From assembly GCF_020103695.1 (NCBI RefSeq), contig NZ_JAHXBF010000020.1, positions 62,001 to 126,000 of the forward strand: a DNA stretch of 64,000 nt, read 5' to 3'. This document shows, one piece after another, positions 1 through 9,564 of this stretch (its first letter is position 1; the number at the start of each line of letters is the position of its first letter). The position numbers and the translations under genes were made by a program. The stretch is from Hyalangium versicolor (GTDB lineage Bacteria; Myxococcota; Myxococcia; Myxococcales; Myxococcaceae). Under the pieces are notes generated by a model that saw only the letters and a program-made list of their open reading frames with translations, was not told the origin of the DNA and ran no database searches.

Positions 1-233
1 TCGACGAGCACGCGCAGTACCTCGCCGGAGGCCTTGGACTTCACCTCCACCACGCGGATGGGCTCCAGCAGGCCGGAGGCATCCGCCGAGATGGCCAGGT
101 CCATGCGCTTGGCCGTGGTGGTGGGCAACTGCTTGTCAGTCGTCTTCGCGCTGGCGCGGTTGCGCAGGAAGACGACCCCGGCACCGATCAGGGCCAGCAC
201 AGCAACGACGATGATCACCTTTTTCAAGTTCAC
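1..233 (-). CDS. Membrane-fusion (MacA/HlyD-like) efflux adaptor, N-terminal part
   Basis: Partial gene running off the left edge; about 77 N-terminal residues are visible. It starts with GTG at 233 behind a GGAGGGAGAG ribosome binding site. A basic start (VNLKK) is followed by one hydrophobic segment (about residues 6-22) and then a segment containing VVEVKSKASGEV, typical of the first beta/lipoyl strand of periplasmic adaptors of ABC or RND exporters. It lies 46 bp downstream of the MacB-type ATPase and is co-directional with tolC and that ATPase, so it probably bridges an inner-membrane permease (expected beyond the edge) to the TolC-like channel. The body of the protein is not visible, so the exact family is inferred. 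Confidence 0.72.
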   Translation of the reverse strand, partial: MNLKKVIIVVAVLALIGAGVVFLRNRASAKTTDKQLPTTTAKRMDLAISADASGLLEPIRVVEVKSKASGEVLRVLV

Positions 234-279
234 GAGCGCCTCTCCCTCCGCGCCAACTCGCCATGTGGAACCGGCCGGA

Positions 280-1017
280 TCATGACTGCCTCCGATCGTC
301 CCGTTCGATCACGCCATCCTTGAGGAAGAGGATCCTCCGGGCGTGCTCGGCGATGTCCTGTTCGTGTGTCACGAGCATCAGGGTTTGTCCCTGGGAATGG
401 AGCTCGCCAAAGAGTGCCATGATCTCCTCGCCTGTCTTGCTGTCGAGCGCACCCGTGGGCTCGTCCGCCAGCAGGAGGGCCGGGCGTGTCACCAGGGCGC
501 GGGCGATGGCCACGCGCTGGCGCTGTCCGCCCGAGAGCTCATTGGGCCGGTGGTCCTTGCGAGACCCCAGGCCCACCTTGTCCAGGAGCACGGCGGCCCG
601 TTCGCGGCGCTCGCGCTTCTTCACGCCCGCGTAGACCAGGGGCATCGCCACGTTGTCCAGGGCGGAGGCGCGGGGCAACAGGTTGAAGCTCTGGAAGACG
701 AAGCCGATCTCCCGGTTGCGGATGCGCGCCAGTTGCTCCTCGCTCAAGCCCGCCACCGGCTGTCCGTTGAGCCAGTACTGCCCGGCGCTCGGGATGTCGA
801 GGCAGCCGATCAGGTTCATGAAGGTGGACTTGCCGGAGCCGGATGGGCCCATGACGGCCACGTACTCGTTGCGGCGGATCTCCAGGTTCACGCCGCGCAG
901 GGCGTGGACCGTCTCGGAGCCCAGCTTGTACGTCTTCGTCAGGCTCTCGACGCGGATGACGACGTCGGCGAACGAGCGTTCTCCCGAGGAGGCTCCGGGC
1001 GCTGCCGCGGCGCTCAC
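280..1017 (-). CDS. MacB/LolD-type ABC transporter ATP-binding protein
   Basis: 245-residue ABC ATPase. Walker [10 protein letters not shown] lies at about residues 57-65, the Q-loop at VFQSFNLLP, the signature LSGGQ is followed by QRVAIARAL, Walker B is [12 protein letters not shown] and the switch His is in LVTHE. The length and the [16 protein letters not shown] stretch fit the MacB/LolD/FtsE subclass, whose members power lipoprotein, peptide or drug export without transporting through the membrane themselves. The GTG start at 1017 overlaps the tolC stop by 4 bp (GTGA), which implies translational coupling and excludes longer upstream starts. The adaptor gene follows. The substrate is unknown. 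Confidence 0.93.
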   Translation of the reverse strand: MSAAAAPGASSGERSFADVVIRVESLTKTYKLGSETVHALRGVNLEIRRNEYVAVMGPSGSGKSTFMNLIGCLDIPSAGQYWLNGQPVAGLSEEQLARIRNREIGFVFQSFNLLPRASALDNVAMPLVYAGVKKRERRERAAVLLDKVGLGSRKDHRPNELSGGQRQRVAIARALVTRPALLLADEPTGALDSKTGEEIMALFGELHSQGQTLMLVTHEQDIAEHARRILFLKDGVIERDDRRQS

Positions 1018-2336
1018 AGCTCCCTCCCGAGGATGGATTGGAGCTCCGCGCGCGAGAGCAGGTAGTCGAAGCGCAGGCTCACGAGGCTGTTCTGGGCCTC
1101 CACGAGGGCGGCCTGGGAGGTGAGCAGCTCCAGGATGGTGGTGGCGCCCAGGCGGTAGCGCTCCTGCTGGACGCGGAGATCCTCCTGGGCCACGGCCACG
1201 GCCTGCCGGTTCAGCTCGAGCCGGTCTTCGATGAGCTGGAGCTGGCTCAGCACTCGCTCGGCCTCGGAGCGTACGGAGCGCCGGGTGTCGGTGAGCTGGG
1301 CCTGGGCGACCTCCGCCTGGGTCCGTGCGCGCACCATGCTCTCGTCGCGCTGGAAGCCATCGAAGATGTTGTAGGACAGGCCCAGGCGGATGGACCAACT
1401 GTTGCGGCTGCCGGTGATCTCGAAGTCCTCGTTGGACCAGTCGTAGCCGCCGGACAGGCGGATGGAGGGATAGTACTGGGAGCGCGCCGTGCCGATGCCC
1501 GCCTCGGCTGCGAGCACGGAGGCCTCGGCGGCCTTCACCGTGGGGGCCTGGGCCACGAGCTGGTTCACCACCTCCTCGCGCGACGCCTTGATGGGCGAGG
1601 GCTCGAGGGGACCCGAGGGGGCTGGATCCACGGGCCCCTCCACGCCGACGAGCCGGCCCAGGCTCAGGGCGGCGGTGAGGCGCTGGTTCTCCTGCTGGAG
1701 CAGGGACTCGCGCGCGGTGTTGAGCTCGAGCTGGGCCCGGAGCAGGTCCGAGCGCGTCGCCGAGCCCACGGAGAGCCGCTTCTCGGCGAAGCCCACACCC
1801 TCCTGGGCGCGCTCGATGCGGGCCTTGGCCACGGCCATGAGCTCCTCGGCGCGCAGTCCATCGAAGAAGGAGCGCTCGACGGACTGCTCGACGGAGAAAC
1901 GCTGGGCGACGAGCTGGGCCTGCGCGGACTGGGTATCGGCCTGGGTGCGCTGCCGCTCGGAGCGGCGGCGGAAGCCGGTGAACACGTCCCACGACGCGGA
2001 GAGGCCCGAGCTGTACGAGTCGTTGAAGCCACTGGAGTCGGGACGGTTGATGGTCGTCGAGTAGCCGCCGCCCGTGCTGGCGCTGGCGGAGAGGCTCGGC
2101 AGGTAGGCCCCGTAGGCGCTGCGCTCCGCGGCGGCTGTCGTCCGGATGGCGCCTTGCGCCTGGATGAGCTGGGGACTGGTCTTGGCGGCTCGGGAGAGCG
2201 CCTCTTCGAGCGTCATGCTCACCCAGGGAGTTTCCTGCTGGGCCTCACCGTCACGCGGAGTGAGTGCCATCGCCAGCAGCGTGGCGAGCAGGGCAGGGAG
2301 GTGAGCGCGCGGCCTTTTCCTGGAGGAGGTGGGCAT
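1014..2336 (-). CDS. TolC-family outer membrane efflux protein
   Basis: 440 residues from the ATG at 2336, chosen because it gives a clean signal peptide ([20 protein letters not shown], then an Ala-rich h-region ending near DGEAQ). Two internally repeated halves show the OEP pattern: long heptad-like helices rich in A, Q, E and R, with motifs such as [19 protein letters not shown] and [15 protein letters not shown], and a second [14 protein letters not shown] near the C-terminus. Family members form the trimeric outer membrane channel of tripartite exporters. First gene of the operon tolC, ABC ATPase, adaptor. Confidence 0.92.
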   Translation of the reverse strand: MPTSSRKRPRAHLPALLATLLAMALTPRDGEAQQETPWVSMTLEEALSRAAKTSPQLIQAQGAIRTTAAAERSAYGAYLPSLSASASTGGGYSTTINRPDSSGFNDSYSSGLSASWDVFTGFRRRSERQRTQADTQSAQAQLVAQRFSVEQSVERSFFDGLRAEELMAVAKARIERAQEGVGFAEKRLSVGSATRSDLLRAQLELNTARESLLQQENQRLTAALSLGRLVGVEGPVDPAPSGPLEPSPIKASREEVVNQLVAQAPTVKAAEASVLAAEAGIGTARSQYYPSIRLSGGYDWSNEDFEITGSRNSWSIRLGLSYNIFDGFQRDESMVRARTQAEVAQAQLTDTRRSVRSEAERVLSQLQLIEDRLELNRQAVAVAQEDLRVQQERYRLGATTILELLTSQAALVEAQNSLVSLRFDYLLSRAELQSILGREL

Positions 2337-2423
2337 CTTCGGATGAACGTGCAGTTCCAGACGGAGAACCCCTAGACGATGCACAGGTTAAATTTCCCAA
2401 TTATTTCCGCCTAGAGTGCACAC
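2337..2423. promoter_or_regulatory. Divergent promoter region between tolC operon and ACAD-like gene
   Basis: 87 bp between two divergent starts. It contains the locally A/T-rich stretch GGTTAAATTTCCCAATTATT, unusual in this GC-rich window and the most plausible place for both promoters. No specific -35/-10 pair is asserted. Confidence 0.35.
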
Positions 2424-3347
2424 GTGGACGAAATCCTCCAGCACCTTCTTACGACTCCTCCCCAGCCGGGTGCGCTCACGCTCGAGGACTGGTGGCGCGA
2501 GCACCTGGGGCTCTCGTCGCGCTTCGCGGTGCCGGTGGACGTAGCGCTGGCGGGCGGGTTCCGGGCGGATCGGCTCGGGTTCGCGTTCGCCTCGGGGTAC
2601 CACGCGGCCTTGCGCAGTCTCTTCCCGCGAATGCCCGCGAACCACCGCGCCGCGCTCTGTGCCACCGAGGCGGGCGGAGGCCACCCGAGCGCCATGCAGA
2701 CCCGGCTCTCCGGCGGTGGCGAGGGCCCGCTGCGCTTGTCGGGGACGAAGGCCTTCGTCACCCTGGGCACGGCCGCCGAGACACTCTTCGTGGTGGCGAG
2801 TGAAGGGCAGGACGAGCAGGGCCGGAACCGGCTGCGGATGGTGATGATCGACGCGCGGCGTCAAGGCGTGCACCTCCACGCGCTGCCGCCCACGCCCTTC
2901 GTCCCGGAGGTTCCCCACGCCGAGCTGGAGCTGCGTGACGTGGCTGTGACTTCGGATGAGGTGCTGCCGGGGGATGGCTACACGCGCTACCTCAAGCCGT
3001 TCCGGACGGTGGAGGACTGCCACGTCCACGCGGCGTTCCTGGGCTGGTTGCTCCAGGTGGGGCGTCGCTCGGGTTGGCCGGAGCGCATCCTGGACGAGAC
3101 GCTCGCGCTGGTGGTGACGGTGCGGGGCCTGGCGCAGGCAGAGCCCTCCTCTCCCGCGGTGCATCTGGCGCTCGGAGGCGCGCTGGATCTCTGCCACCGG
3201 CTGGTGAGTGGGCTGGAGGAGTGGTGGCCTCGGGTGGACGCTTCCACGCGTGAGCTGTGGGAGCGGGACAAGGTGCTGCTCGGAGTGGCCGGCAAGGTCC
3301 GGGCGAAGCGGCGCGAGGTGGCTCGTGAGCGGCTCGCGGGCGGCTGA
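2424..3347 (+). CDS. Acyl-CoA dehydrogenase-like protein
   Basis: 307 residues from a GTG start. The middle has the flavin-binding beta-domain pattern of acyl-CoA dehydrogenases: CATEAGGGHPSAMQT, then LSGTKAFVTLGTAAETLFVVAS, and later VPHAELELRDVAVTSDEVLPGDGY. The protein is shorter than typical ACADs (about 380-400 residues): the C-terminal helical bundle is reduced and the usual catalytic-base region is not recognisable. It may therefore be a divergent, possibly non-dehydrogenating, family member. No fatty-acid genes lie nearby. Family-level call only. Confidence 0.65.
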   Translation: MDEILQHLLTTPPQPGALTLEDWWREHLGLSSRFAVPVDVALAGGFRADRLGFAFASGYHAALRSLFPRMPANHRAALCATEAGGGHPSAMQTRLSGGGEGPLRLSGTKAFVTLGTAAETLFVVASEGQDEQGRNRLRMVMIDARRQGVHLHALPPTPFVPEVPHAELELRDVAVTSDEVLPGDGYTRYLKPFRTVEDCHVHAAFLGWLLQVGRRSGWPERILDETLALVVTVRGLAQAEPSSPAVHLALGGALDLCHRLVSGLEEWWPRVDASTRELWERDKVLLGVAGKVRAKRREVARERLAGG

Positions 3348-3648
3348 GCTCCCAGCATCATGAGCCCTGGGGCATTCCCCTGGCTCGCGCGCTGCGTACC
3401 AGGATAGACCCACGGTGTCCTGGCAGATGGGCCCCTGTCGCCCGTTCCTCGGAGCGCTCGGCTTGTTCTGGCTGCGCGAACAGAGCGCCAGTGTGCGGAT
3501 TACGACGACATCGGCATCAGAGGAGCTCGTGACGCGAGGGCTGCCTCGGGGCGAGGCGCTGGCGGTGGTGGGGGTCTCCTTTCCGAGGGATTGAGCGGTT
3601 TCTGCACGAGGGCTGAAAGGTTTCTGGCCGAAGTGGGCTGAGCAGGCG
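3348..3648. other. Intergenic region, 301 bp, no convincing gene
   Basis: Separates the ACAD-like gene from the ECF sigma gene. A 59-codon GTG-initiated frame (3415-3594) crosses it but has no clear ribosome binding site or recognisable motif. The promoter for the sigma operon probably lies in the last 100 bp; I cannot place it. Confidence 0.5.
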
Positions 3649-4215
3649 TTGACGAGCGTGGCCAAGACCGCGGCGCAGGCCGAGCAGGCAGAGGTGCTGG
3701 GGGTGGCGGAGGTGTTCCGCCGCCATGGGGGAGATGTTGCGCGCTGGGCCTCGCGGCTGGGCGGGCCTGGGGTCGAGTTGGAGGACGTGGTGCAGGAGGT
3801 CTTCCTCAAGGTCCACCAGCTTCTGCCGGGCTGGAGCCCCGAGCGTGCGCAGGTCACCACCTGGCTGTACCGCATCACCGAGAACGTCGTGCGGCACCGG
3901 CGCCGCAAGGAGCGGATGCGCCGCTGGCTCGGCGGTTCGGCCGTGGACGTAGGACGGGACGTGCCCAGCCCGGCGCGGACCGCCGAGGAGCAATTGGTCG
4001 GCCACCAGACGCAGGCGCGCTTCTATCGTGCGCTCGAAGGGATGAACGAGCGCTACCGCGCCGCGTTGATCCTGTTCGAGCTCGAGGGCCTCTCGGGCGA
4101 GGAGATCGCCGCGCTGATGGATGCGAAGACGGCCACGGTCTGGGTATGGCTGCACCGCGCGCGGGCCGACTTCCTCAAGAGGCTCCAGCGCATCATGGAA
4201 GAGGAGGGCGGGTGA
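3649..4215 (+). CDS. ECF-type RNA polymerase sigma factor (module 1)
   Basis: 188 residues if translated from TTG 3649; GTG 3658 is an equally plausible start. Region 2 shows LEDVVQEVFLKVHQLLP followed by TTWLYRITENVVRHRRRK. Region 4 shows YRAALILFELEGLSGEEIAALM with the helix-turn-helix continuing through TATVWVWLHRARADFLKRL. This is the ECF (group 4) layout, with no region 3. The stop overlaps the start of the next gene by 1 bp (TGATG), pairing it with a membrane protein that is the likely anti-sigma factor. Its regulon probably includes the lipoprotein at 5238. Confidence 0.9.
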   Translation: MTSVAKTAAQAEQAEVLGVAEVFRRHGGDVARWASRLGGPGVELEDVVQEVFLKVHQLLPGWSPERAQVTTWLYRITENVVRHRRRKERMRRWLGGSAVDVGRDVPSPARTAEEQLVGHQTQARFYRALEGMNERYRAALILFELEGLSGEEIAALMDAKTATVWVWLHRARADFLKRLQRIMEEEGG

Positions 4216-5168
4216 TGTCCGACGCTCCGTTCCAGCGCTGGAGTGAACAGCCTCCTTCCTCGGATCCGGTGGAGGCCGAGGCTGCGCGGCTCGCCCGGAC
4301 GATGCCTCCCGCCGAGGCGCTCTCGCCGGAAGTCTCCGCTCGCGTCCTGTCGAAGATGGGCACGCTGCCGCCTCCTCTGCCTCTTGGGGGAGGACTGCTC
4401 AAGGTCCTGTCGTGGCTCGGAGTCGCCAGTGTGCTGGTGGCGGGTTCGGTGCTCTCCCTCCACCTGAAGGGACCGATGGAACCGCCGCCCTCGGCACGCG
4501 TGGAGCCCGACTCCAGCCCGGCCCTGGTGGCAGAATCCACGCCTCCCGCGCTCGAGGCTCCTCCCGTGCCAGCTTCACCGCCTCCTGCGCCACCGGCGAG
4601 TCCCGAGGTGGCGCCCGAGCCGGCCCCTGCGCCAGCGCCCGGGCCGCGAGAGCCGCGTCCGGCGAATGCGCTCCTGGAGGAGGCGAAGCTGCTCGGCAGG
4701 GCAGTGGAGCAACTCCGGCGCGAACAGGATCCGAAGGCCGCCCTCGAGACGCTGCGGCGCTACTTCAAGCGCTACCCCCGAGGAGAGCTCAGCGGAGAGG
4801 CGGAAGTCACCCGAGTTGAGGCACTGCTCCGGGATGGACGAAAGGCAGAGGCGCTGCGCCAGTTGGAGCGGCTCTACGGTTCGGGCTTCGAGGGACTCCC
4901 GCGTCCGGCCGAGCTTGCGCTCCAGCGTGCCGAACTCCTGGCGGATGCGCGGCGGCACGCGGAGGCCATGCAGGCCTTCTCCGAGGTGCTCTCCGGACAC
5001 CCGGCGCCAGCGCTCGAGGAGCGTGCGTTGTTCGGCCGCGCTGTGTGCCGTGCACGGGGAGGGGACGAGGCGGGGATGCGCGCGGATCTCGAGGCGTATC
5101 TCCAGCGCTTCCCGGACGGACGGTTCGCCCAGGAGGCGCGTGAGCGTCTTTCTGCGGGGGGCCCGTAA
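4215..5168 (+). CDS. Membrane-anchored TPR protein, probable anti-sigma partner
   Basis: 317 residues from ATG 4215. A cytoplasmic N-terminus of about 60 residues (rich in E/A/P, no zinc-finger Cys/His cluster) is followed by one transmembrane helix at about 62-84 (LLKVLSWLGVASVLVAGSVL). Next comes a long Pro/Ala/Glu-rich linker and a periplasmic C-terminal half of tetratricopeptide-like helical pairs, for example ALETLRRYFKRYPRGELSGE and LEAYLQRFPDGRFAQEA. The coupling to the ECF sigma gene and the single-pass topology make it the likely anti-sigma factor, although no canonical anti-sigma domain is visible; the TPR part would be the sensing or docking domain. Inference from context. Confidence 0.7.
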   Translation: MSDAPFQRWSEQPPSSDPVEAEAARLARTMPPAEALSPEVSARVLSKMGTLPPPLPLGGGLLKVLSWLGVASVLVAGSVLSLHLKGPMEPPPSARVEPDSSPALVAESTPPALEAPPVPASPPPAPPASPEVAPEPAPAPAPGPREPRPANALLEEAKLLGRAVEQLRREQDPKAALETLRRYFKRYPRGELSGEAEVTRVEALLRDGRKAEALRQLERLYGSGFEGLPRPAELALQRAELLADARRHAEAMQAFSEVLSGHPAPALEERALFGRAVCRARGGDEAGMRADLEAYLQRFPDGRFAQEARERLSAGGP

Positions 5169-5201
5169 GGTTTCAAGGCCATCCGTCCTGAGCGGGCCAG
5201 G

Positions 5202-5216
5202 AATGCGGTCCGCATT
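5202..5216. promoter_or_regulatory. Inverted repeat upstream of Cys-rich lipoprotein
   Basis: Perfect palindrome AATGCGGTCCGCATT (7-bp arms around one T), ending 6 bp before the AAAGGAGAG ribosome binding site of the gene at 5238. Could be an operator or a 5' leader hairpin. Confidence 0.35.
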
Positions 5217-5237
5217 TCACTCAAAGGAGAGACGATC

Positions 5238-5825
5238 ATGTCGAACAAGCTCATGGGGATGTGCCTGATGGCCTCGCTGGCCCTGGCGTGCGGTGCGACG
5301 CACGAGGTGGGCGAGCAACTTCGCGCGGAGTTCCTGGACGACGGAGGCGCTCAGGACGATGCCGGAAAGCCGAACAACGCAACTCCGCAGGACGCTGGCT
5401 CGCTGAAGTCGTGCACGGACTACTCGGACTGCGATCAGGCCACGGAGATCTGTGACACGGGGCTGTGCCGCCCAGGATGTGGCCCCAACTATCCCAACAA
5501 CGTCTGCGGACAAGGGACGACCTGCGACGACTATATCTGTCGTCCGACATGCGCGGCGGGATGCCCCAGCGGATGGTCGTGCGATTCCCAGAGCGGGATC
5601 TGCCGCCCCAGCACGACCTGCTCCGCGCAGAACCCGTGCCCGGCGAACTACGGCTGCGCCAACGGGACCTGTGTTCAGACCGGGACCGCGTGCACGACCC
5701 AGAGCCAGTGTCCGTCGACGGAGACCTGCTTCCAAGGCTTCTGCCGGCTGTGGTGCGGCCCGAACTACCCGGGCCACATCTGCCCCAGCGGCACGCAGTG
5801 CTGGTCCAACGCGACGTGCAGCTGA
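5238..5825 (+). CDS. Cys-rich secreted lipoprotein
   Basis: 195 residues behind a strong AAAGGAGAG site. The signal peptide ends in lipobox LALAC (Cys18), predicting lipidation. An acidic linker (EFLDDGGAQDD) is followed by about 24 cysteines in repeated units such as SCTDYSDCDQATEICD, CPANYGCANGTCVQ and QCPSTETCFQGFC, resembling the small disulfide-rich (dickkopf/EGF-like) modules common in myxobacterial surface proteins. The units CGPNYPNNVC and CGPNYPGHIC are near-duplicates, suggesting internal duplication. Same strand and immediately downstream of ECF module 1. Function unknown. Confidence 0.82.
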   Translation: MSNKLMGMCLMASLALACGATHEVGEQLRAEFLDDGGAQDDAGKPNNATPQDAGSLKSCTDYSDCDQATEICDTGLCRPGCGPNYPNNVCGQGTTCDDYICRPTCAAGCPSGWSCDSQSGICRPSTTCSAQNPCPANYGCANGTCVQTGTACTTQSQCPSTETCFQGFCRLWCGPNYPGHICPSGTQCWSNATCS

Positions 5826-5832
5826 GCTGAGG

Positions 5833-5854
5833 TGACGAGGGCGCTCCCTCGTCA
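5833..5854. terminator. Hairpin terminator between convergent genes
   Basis: 9-bp perfect stem TGACGAGGG / CCCTCGTCA with a CGCT tetraloop, 7 bp after the lipoprotein stop. No long U-run, as is usual in GC-rich myxobacteria. Likely ends the plus-strand transcript. Confidence 0.6.
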
Positions 5855-5864
5855 GGATGACCGA

Positions 5865-5893
5865 GGCTCGCCCCGAAGCGCATGGGGCGAGCC
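5865..5893. terminator. Second hairpin terminator between convergent genes
   Basis: 10-bp perfect stem GGCTCGCCCC / GGGGCGAGCC with a 9-nt loop, 28 bp beyond the stop of the minus-strand hydrolase gene. Likely ends that transcript; may act in both directions. Confidence 0.6.
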
Positions 5894-5921
5894 CGTTCCC
5901 TGGCGGAGTTCCGCTTCCAGC

Positions 5922-6769
5922 TCAGGCATTCAGTGCCTGGGCGTGGTGGCGCAGGTGGTCCTCCATGAAGGTGGAGACGAAGTAGTAGCCGTGGTTGTAG
6001 CCCTCCTGCTTGCGCAGGGTGAGGGGCTGGCCCGCGGCGGCGCACGCCTGCTGGAAGAGTTCCGGACGGAGCTGCTCGGTGAGGAACTTGTCCTGCGTGC
6101 CCTGGTCCACGAGCAGCGGGGGCAGGGGCTGGCGCAGCGTGCGCACCAGCTCGCTGGCATCCCACGCGCGCCACGCCTGCTGATCCGGCCCCAGGTAGCC
6201 GCCGAAGGCCTTCTGTCCCCAGGGCACCTGCATCGGCGCGCAGATGGGCGCGAACGCGGACACGGAGCGATAGCGTCCCGGCTGCTTCAGCGCGCAGATG
6301 AGCGCCCCATGGCCTCCCATGGAGTGGCCGAAGATGCCCTCCCGGTTCGTGAGTGCGGGCAGGTGCTCGGCCACCAGCGCGGGCAGCTCCCGGGTGACGT
6401 ACGAGTACATGCGGTAGTGCGAGGACCAGGGCGCCTGCGTCGCGTCCACGTAGAAGCCCGCCCCCACTCCGAAGTCCCAGGAAGCCGTCTCGCCGGGAAT
6501 GCCGGCGCCCCGAGGACTCGTGTCGGGGGCCACCAGCATCACCCCCAGCTCTGCTGCCACCCGCTGCGCGCCGCCCTTGATGAGGAAGGTCTCCTCGGTG
6601 CACTCGAGGCCGGCCAGGTAGTAGAGCACCGGCACCTTGCGCGTGGCCGCCTGGGGAGGAACGAAGACGCCGAAGCGCATCTCCCCCCCGCAGGCCTCCG
6701 AGGCATGGCGGTAGGTGGCCACCGAGCCCCCGAAGGATCGGTGCTCCGACACCCGGGTCAGCGCAGCTG

Positions 6770-6773
<4 letters not shown>
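5922..6773 (-). CDS. fghA: S-formylglutathione hydrolase
   Basis: 283-residue alpha/beta hydrolase of the usual family length. The nucleophile elbow GHSMGGHGA carries Ser151; the acid lies in DQGTQDKF and the His in [10 protein letters not shown] near the C-terminus. The N-terminal [21 protein letters not shown] block is diagnostic of the esterase D/S-formylglutathione hydrolase family. It hydrolyses S-formylglutathione to formate and glutathione, the second step of glutathione-dependent formaldehyde oxidation. The ATG overlaps the stop of the upstream dehydrogenase gene by 4 bp (ATGA), so both are one operon. Confidence 0.95.
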
Positions 6774-7882
<1,109 letters not shown>

Positions 7883-7951
7883 GTCCTCTCCCGTGACGAG
7901 GGCCCTCCCAGGAGGGGAGGTGCCGCGGGCGGACTATAGGGGAGCCGAGGC

Positions 7952-9028
7952 TCAGGCGGTGGTATCGAAGTACACGCCGCGCAACCAGCGGGCGCCGGTG
8001 AACGCCGTGCGGGCGTGGAGCATCCGCCAGTTGTCATAGATGAGGAAGTCGCCGGCCTGGAGCTGGAACCGGTACTGGTGGCGCTCGTCGCGCACCAGCC
8101 GGGCGAAGCGGTTGTAGGCGCGGTACCAGGCCTCCATCTCGGCGAAGGGGCGCTTGTGGGGCGCGAGCGTGAAGTAGCTGTAGCGGATGCGAAAGCCGCC
8201 CGGTGCGTCGAAGTCCAGGATGGGCGAGACGAGCACGCGCTCGAAGGACTTCTGCTTGCGGTGGAACGTCACCGGCACCGAGCGCAGCAGCTCGAAGGCA
8301 GGCCGGTCGAGATCGGCCAGGTAGTGGGCCGCTGCCAGCGCATCCACCACGGCGTTGGCGCCGCCTCCGTTCGCGGCGGGCTGCTGGCAGTGCAGGAGCT
8401 GGTAGCGCGGCGGCCGGTCCAGGAAGGGCTGGTCCGTGTGGAGCTGGATGGCGCTGTCCGTGTAACCGAGCTGATCGGTGTTCTGGTTGGTGGTGTTGTC
8501 GGTGCGCAGATCCTCGATGCGGCCGAAGTGGGTGCCGATGACGGACAGCCCCTCCTTGCCGATCAGATCGATGAGCGCCTCCGTGTCGAGCCCGAAGCCG
8601 CGAACGACGAGCAGTCCGGTCCGCGCCAGGGTCTTCACGACGGTGCGCCCGAGCGGCTCCTCGAGGCGGGCGGCGTCCACGGCGATGGTGCTGACATCCG
8701 AAGGAGGCGGAGGCGCATGGGCCCGGTCCGCCGCGTACGCGTGGGTGAGCAGCCAGTCCGAGGCGTAGCGGCTCACCTGCCCATCGGCGCGGTCGCCCCA
8801 GTCGATGTCGAGCGCCTGCGTGTCCTCGGCGATGCGCACGGTGCGCGGCTGGGGATCCAGGGGCAGCTCGGACGAACAGACGATGCGCTCACGGGTGAGC
8901 GGATGACGGTCGAGCTCCGAGTTGTGCCGCAGCCAGAACCAGTGAAAGTCAGCGTGGCGGGGGCTCTCACCGGGGGTGAAGTGGACGCGAAGAAAGTCGT
9001 CGTGCGGCTCGATACGGGCGATGGACAT
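7952..9028 (-). CDS. TauD/TfdA-family dioxygenase, gamma-butyrobetaine hydroxylase-like
   Basis: 358 residues. The C-terminal double-stranded beta-helix has the Fe(II) motif LHTDQPF (His197, Asp199), distal His338 in MLHARTAF and the 2-oxoglutarate-binding Arg350 in WLRGVYFD. The N-terminal about 100 residues resemble the N-terminal domain of gamma-butyrobetaine and trimethyllysine dioxygenases (FHWFWLRHNSELDRH; DWLLTHAY). However, the Cys residues that bind zinc there in the canonical enzymes are missing (WLRDNC replaced by WLRHNS). An Fe/2OG hydroxylase is likely; the substrate is uncertain, since no carnitine genes are near. It sits 69 bp upstream of frmA on the same strand. Confidence 0.85.
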   Translation of the reverse strand: MSIARIEPHDDFLRVHFTPGESPRHADFHWFWLRHNSELDRHPLTRERIVCSSELPLDPQPRTVRIAEDTQALDIDWGDRADGQVSRYASDWLLTHAYAADRAHAPPPPSDVSTIAVDAARLEEPLGRTVVKTLARTGLLVVRGFGLDTEALIDLIGKEGLSVIGTHFGRIEDLRTDNTTNQNTDQLGYTDSAIQLHTDQPFLDRPPRYQLLHCQQPAANGGGANAVVDALAAAHYLADLDRPAFELLRSVPVTFHRKQKSFERVLVSPILDFDAPGGFRIRYSYFTLAPHKRPFAEMEAWYRAYNRFARLVRDERHQYRFQLQAGDFLIYDNWRMLHARTAFTGARWLRGVYFDTTA

Positions 9029-9315
9029 GGATGCTCCGGGACGGGGTGTGGGGGAGCCGCGACGAGCACGACCGGACGCGCGAGGGACAGCGGTCAGGCG
9101 AAGGCAGCCTTCACGTGCTCAGCGCGGGACGACGAGGACAGTCTCTTCGCGCCAGCGCTAACAACAGACGCCGCGACAACAACAGCCGCGGGCGAAAGTC
9201 GTGGAGCGGGCACGGAAGGAGCGCATCGTTGGAACGGAACGGTAGAGAGACGCTCCGTGCGAGTCAAGCGCTCACTCTCGCAGTGGGGGGAACCCAGGAG
9301 TACGCTCCCTTCAGC

Positions 9316-9549
9316 GTGTCCGAGAACCCCCAGACCGACGTGGAGGCCGCGCTCACCCGGGCCAGCGAGGAGCTCGGGCTCCCCTCCTATTATCGCTCCC
9401 TGGTCCGCACGCTCCTGCGCGATCCCGAGGGGCGCTGGCCCCGATGCTGTGGTGGAGGCTGTGAACCCTGCGCGCAGACGCTCGTGCGCGTCGCCGCGCG
9501 AACCCTGGAGCTGTTGGGCACTCCGCGCCAGGCGCCGCTTCCGGACTGA
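9316..9549 (+). CDS. Small Cys-containing hypothetical protein
   Basis: 77 residues from GTG 9316 (an AGGAG lies 15 bp upstream, which is long spacing). The composition looks coding: an amphipathic N-terminus (DVEAALTRASEELGLPSYYR) and then a compact cluster CCGGGCEPC at about residues 44-52 that could bind a metal. No family recognised. Longer upstream frames from 9031 read through low-quality sequence and are rejected. Convergent with the histidine kinase gene. Confidence 0.5.
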   Translation: MSENPQTDVEAALTRASEELGLPSYYRSLVRTLLRDPEGRWPRCCGGGCEPCAQTLVRVAARTLELLGTPRQAPLPD

Positions 9550-9564
9550 GCAGGGCCAGGTTCC

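Noticed and set aside
1038-2375. Long plus-strand frame of 445 codons opposite tolC
   Set aside because: Antisense shadow: His/Leu/Gly-rich translation without motifs, typical of GC-rich third-position bias; the minus strand encodes a clear TolC protein.
3415-3594. 59-codon GTG frame in the gap before the first ECF sigma gene
   Set aside because: No ribosome binding site, no recognisable motif and no support other than being open.
2388-3908. 506-codon minus-strand frame across the ACAD-like gene, the gap and the sigma gene
   Set aside because: Crosses two real plus-strand genes; composition is Arg/His/Pro-rich shadow and there is no ribosome site.
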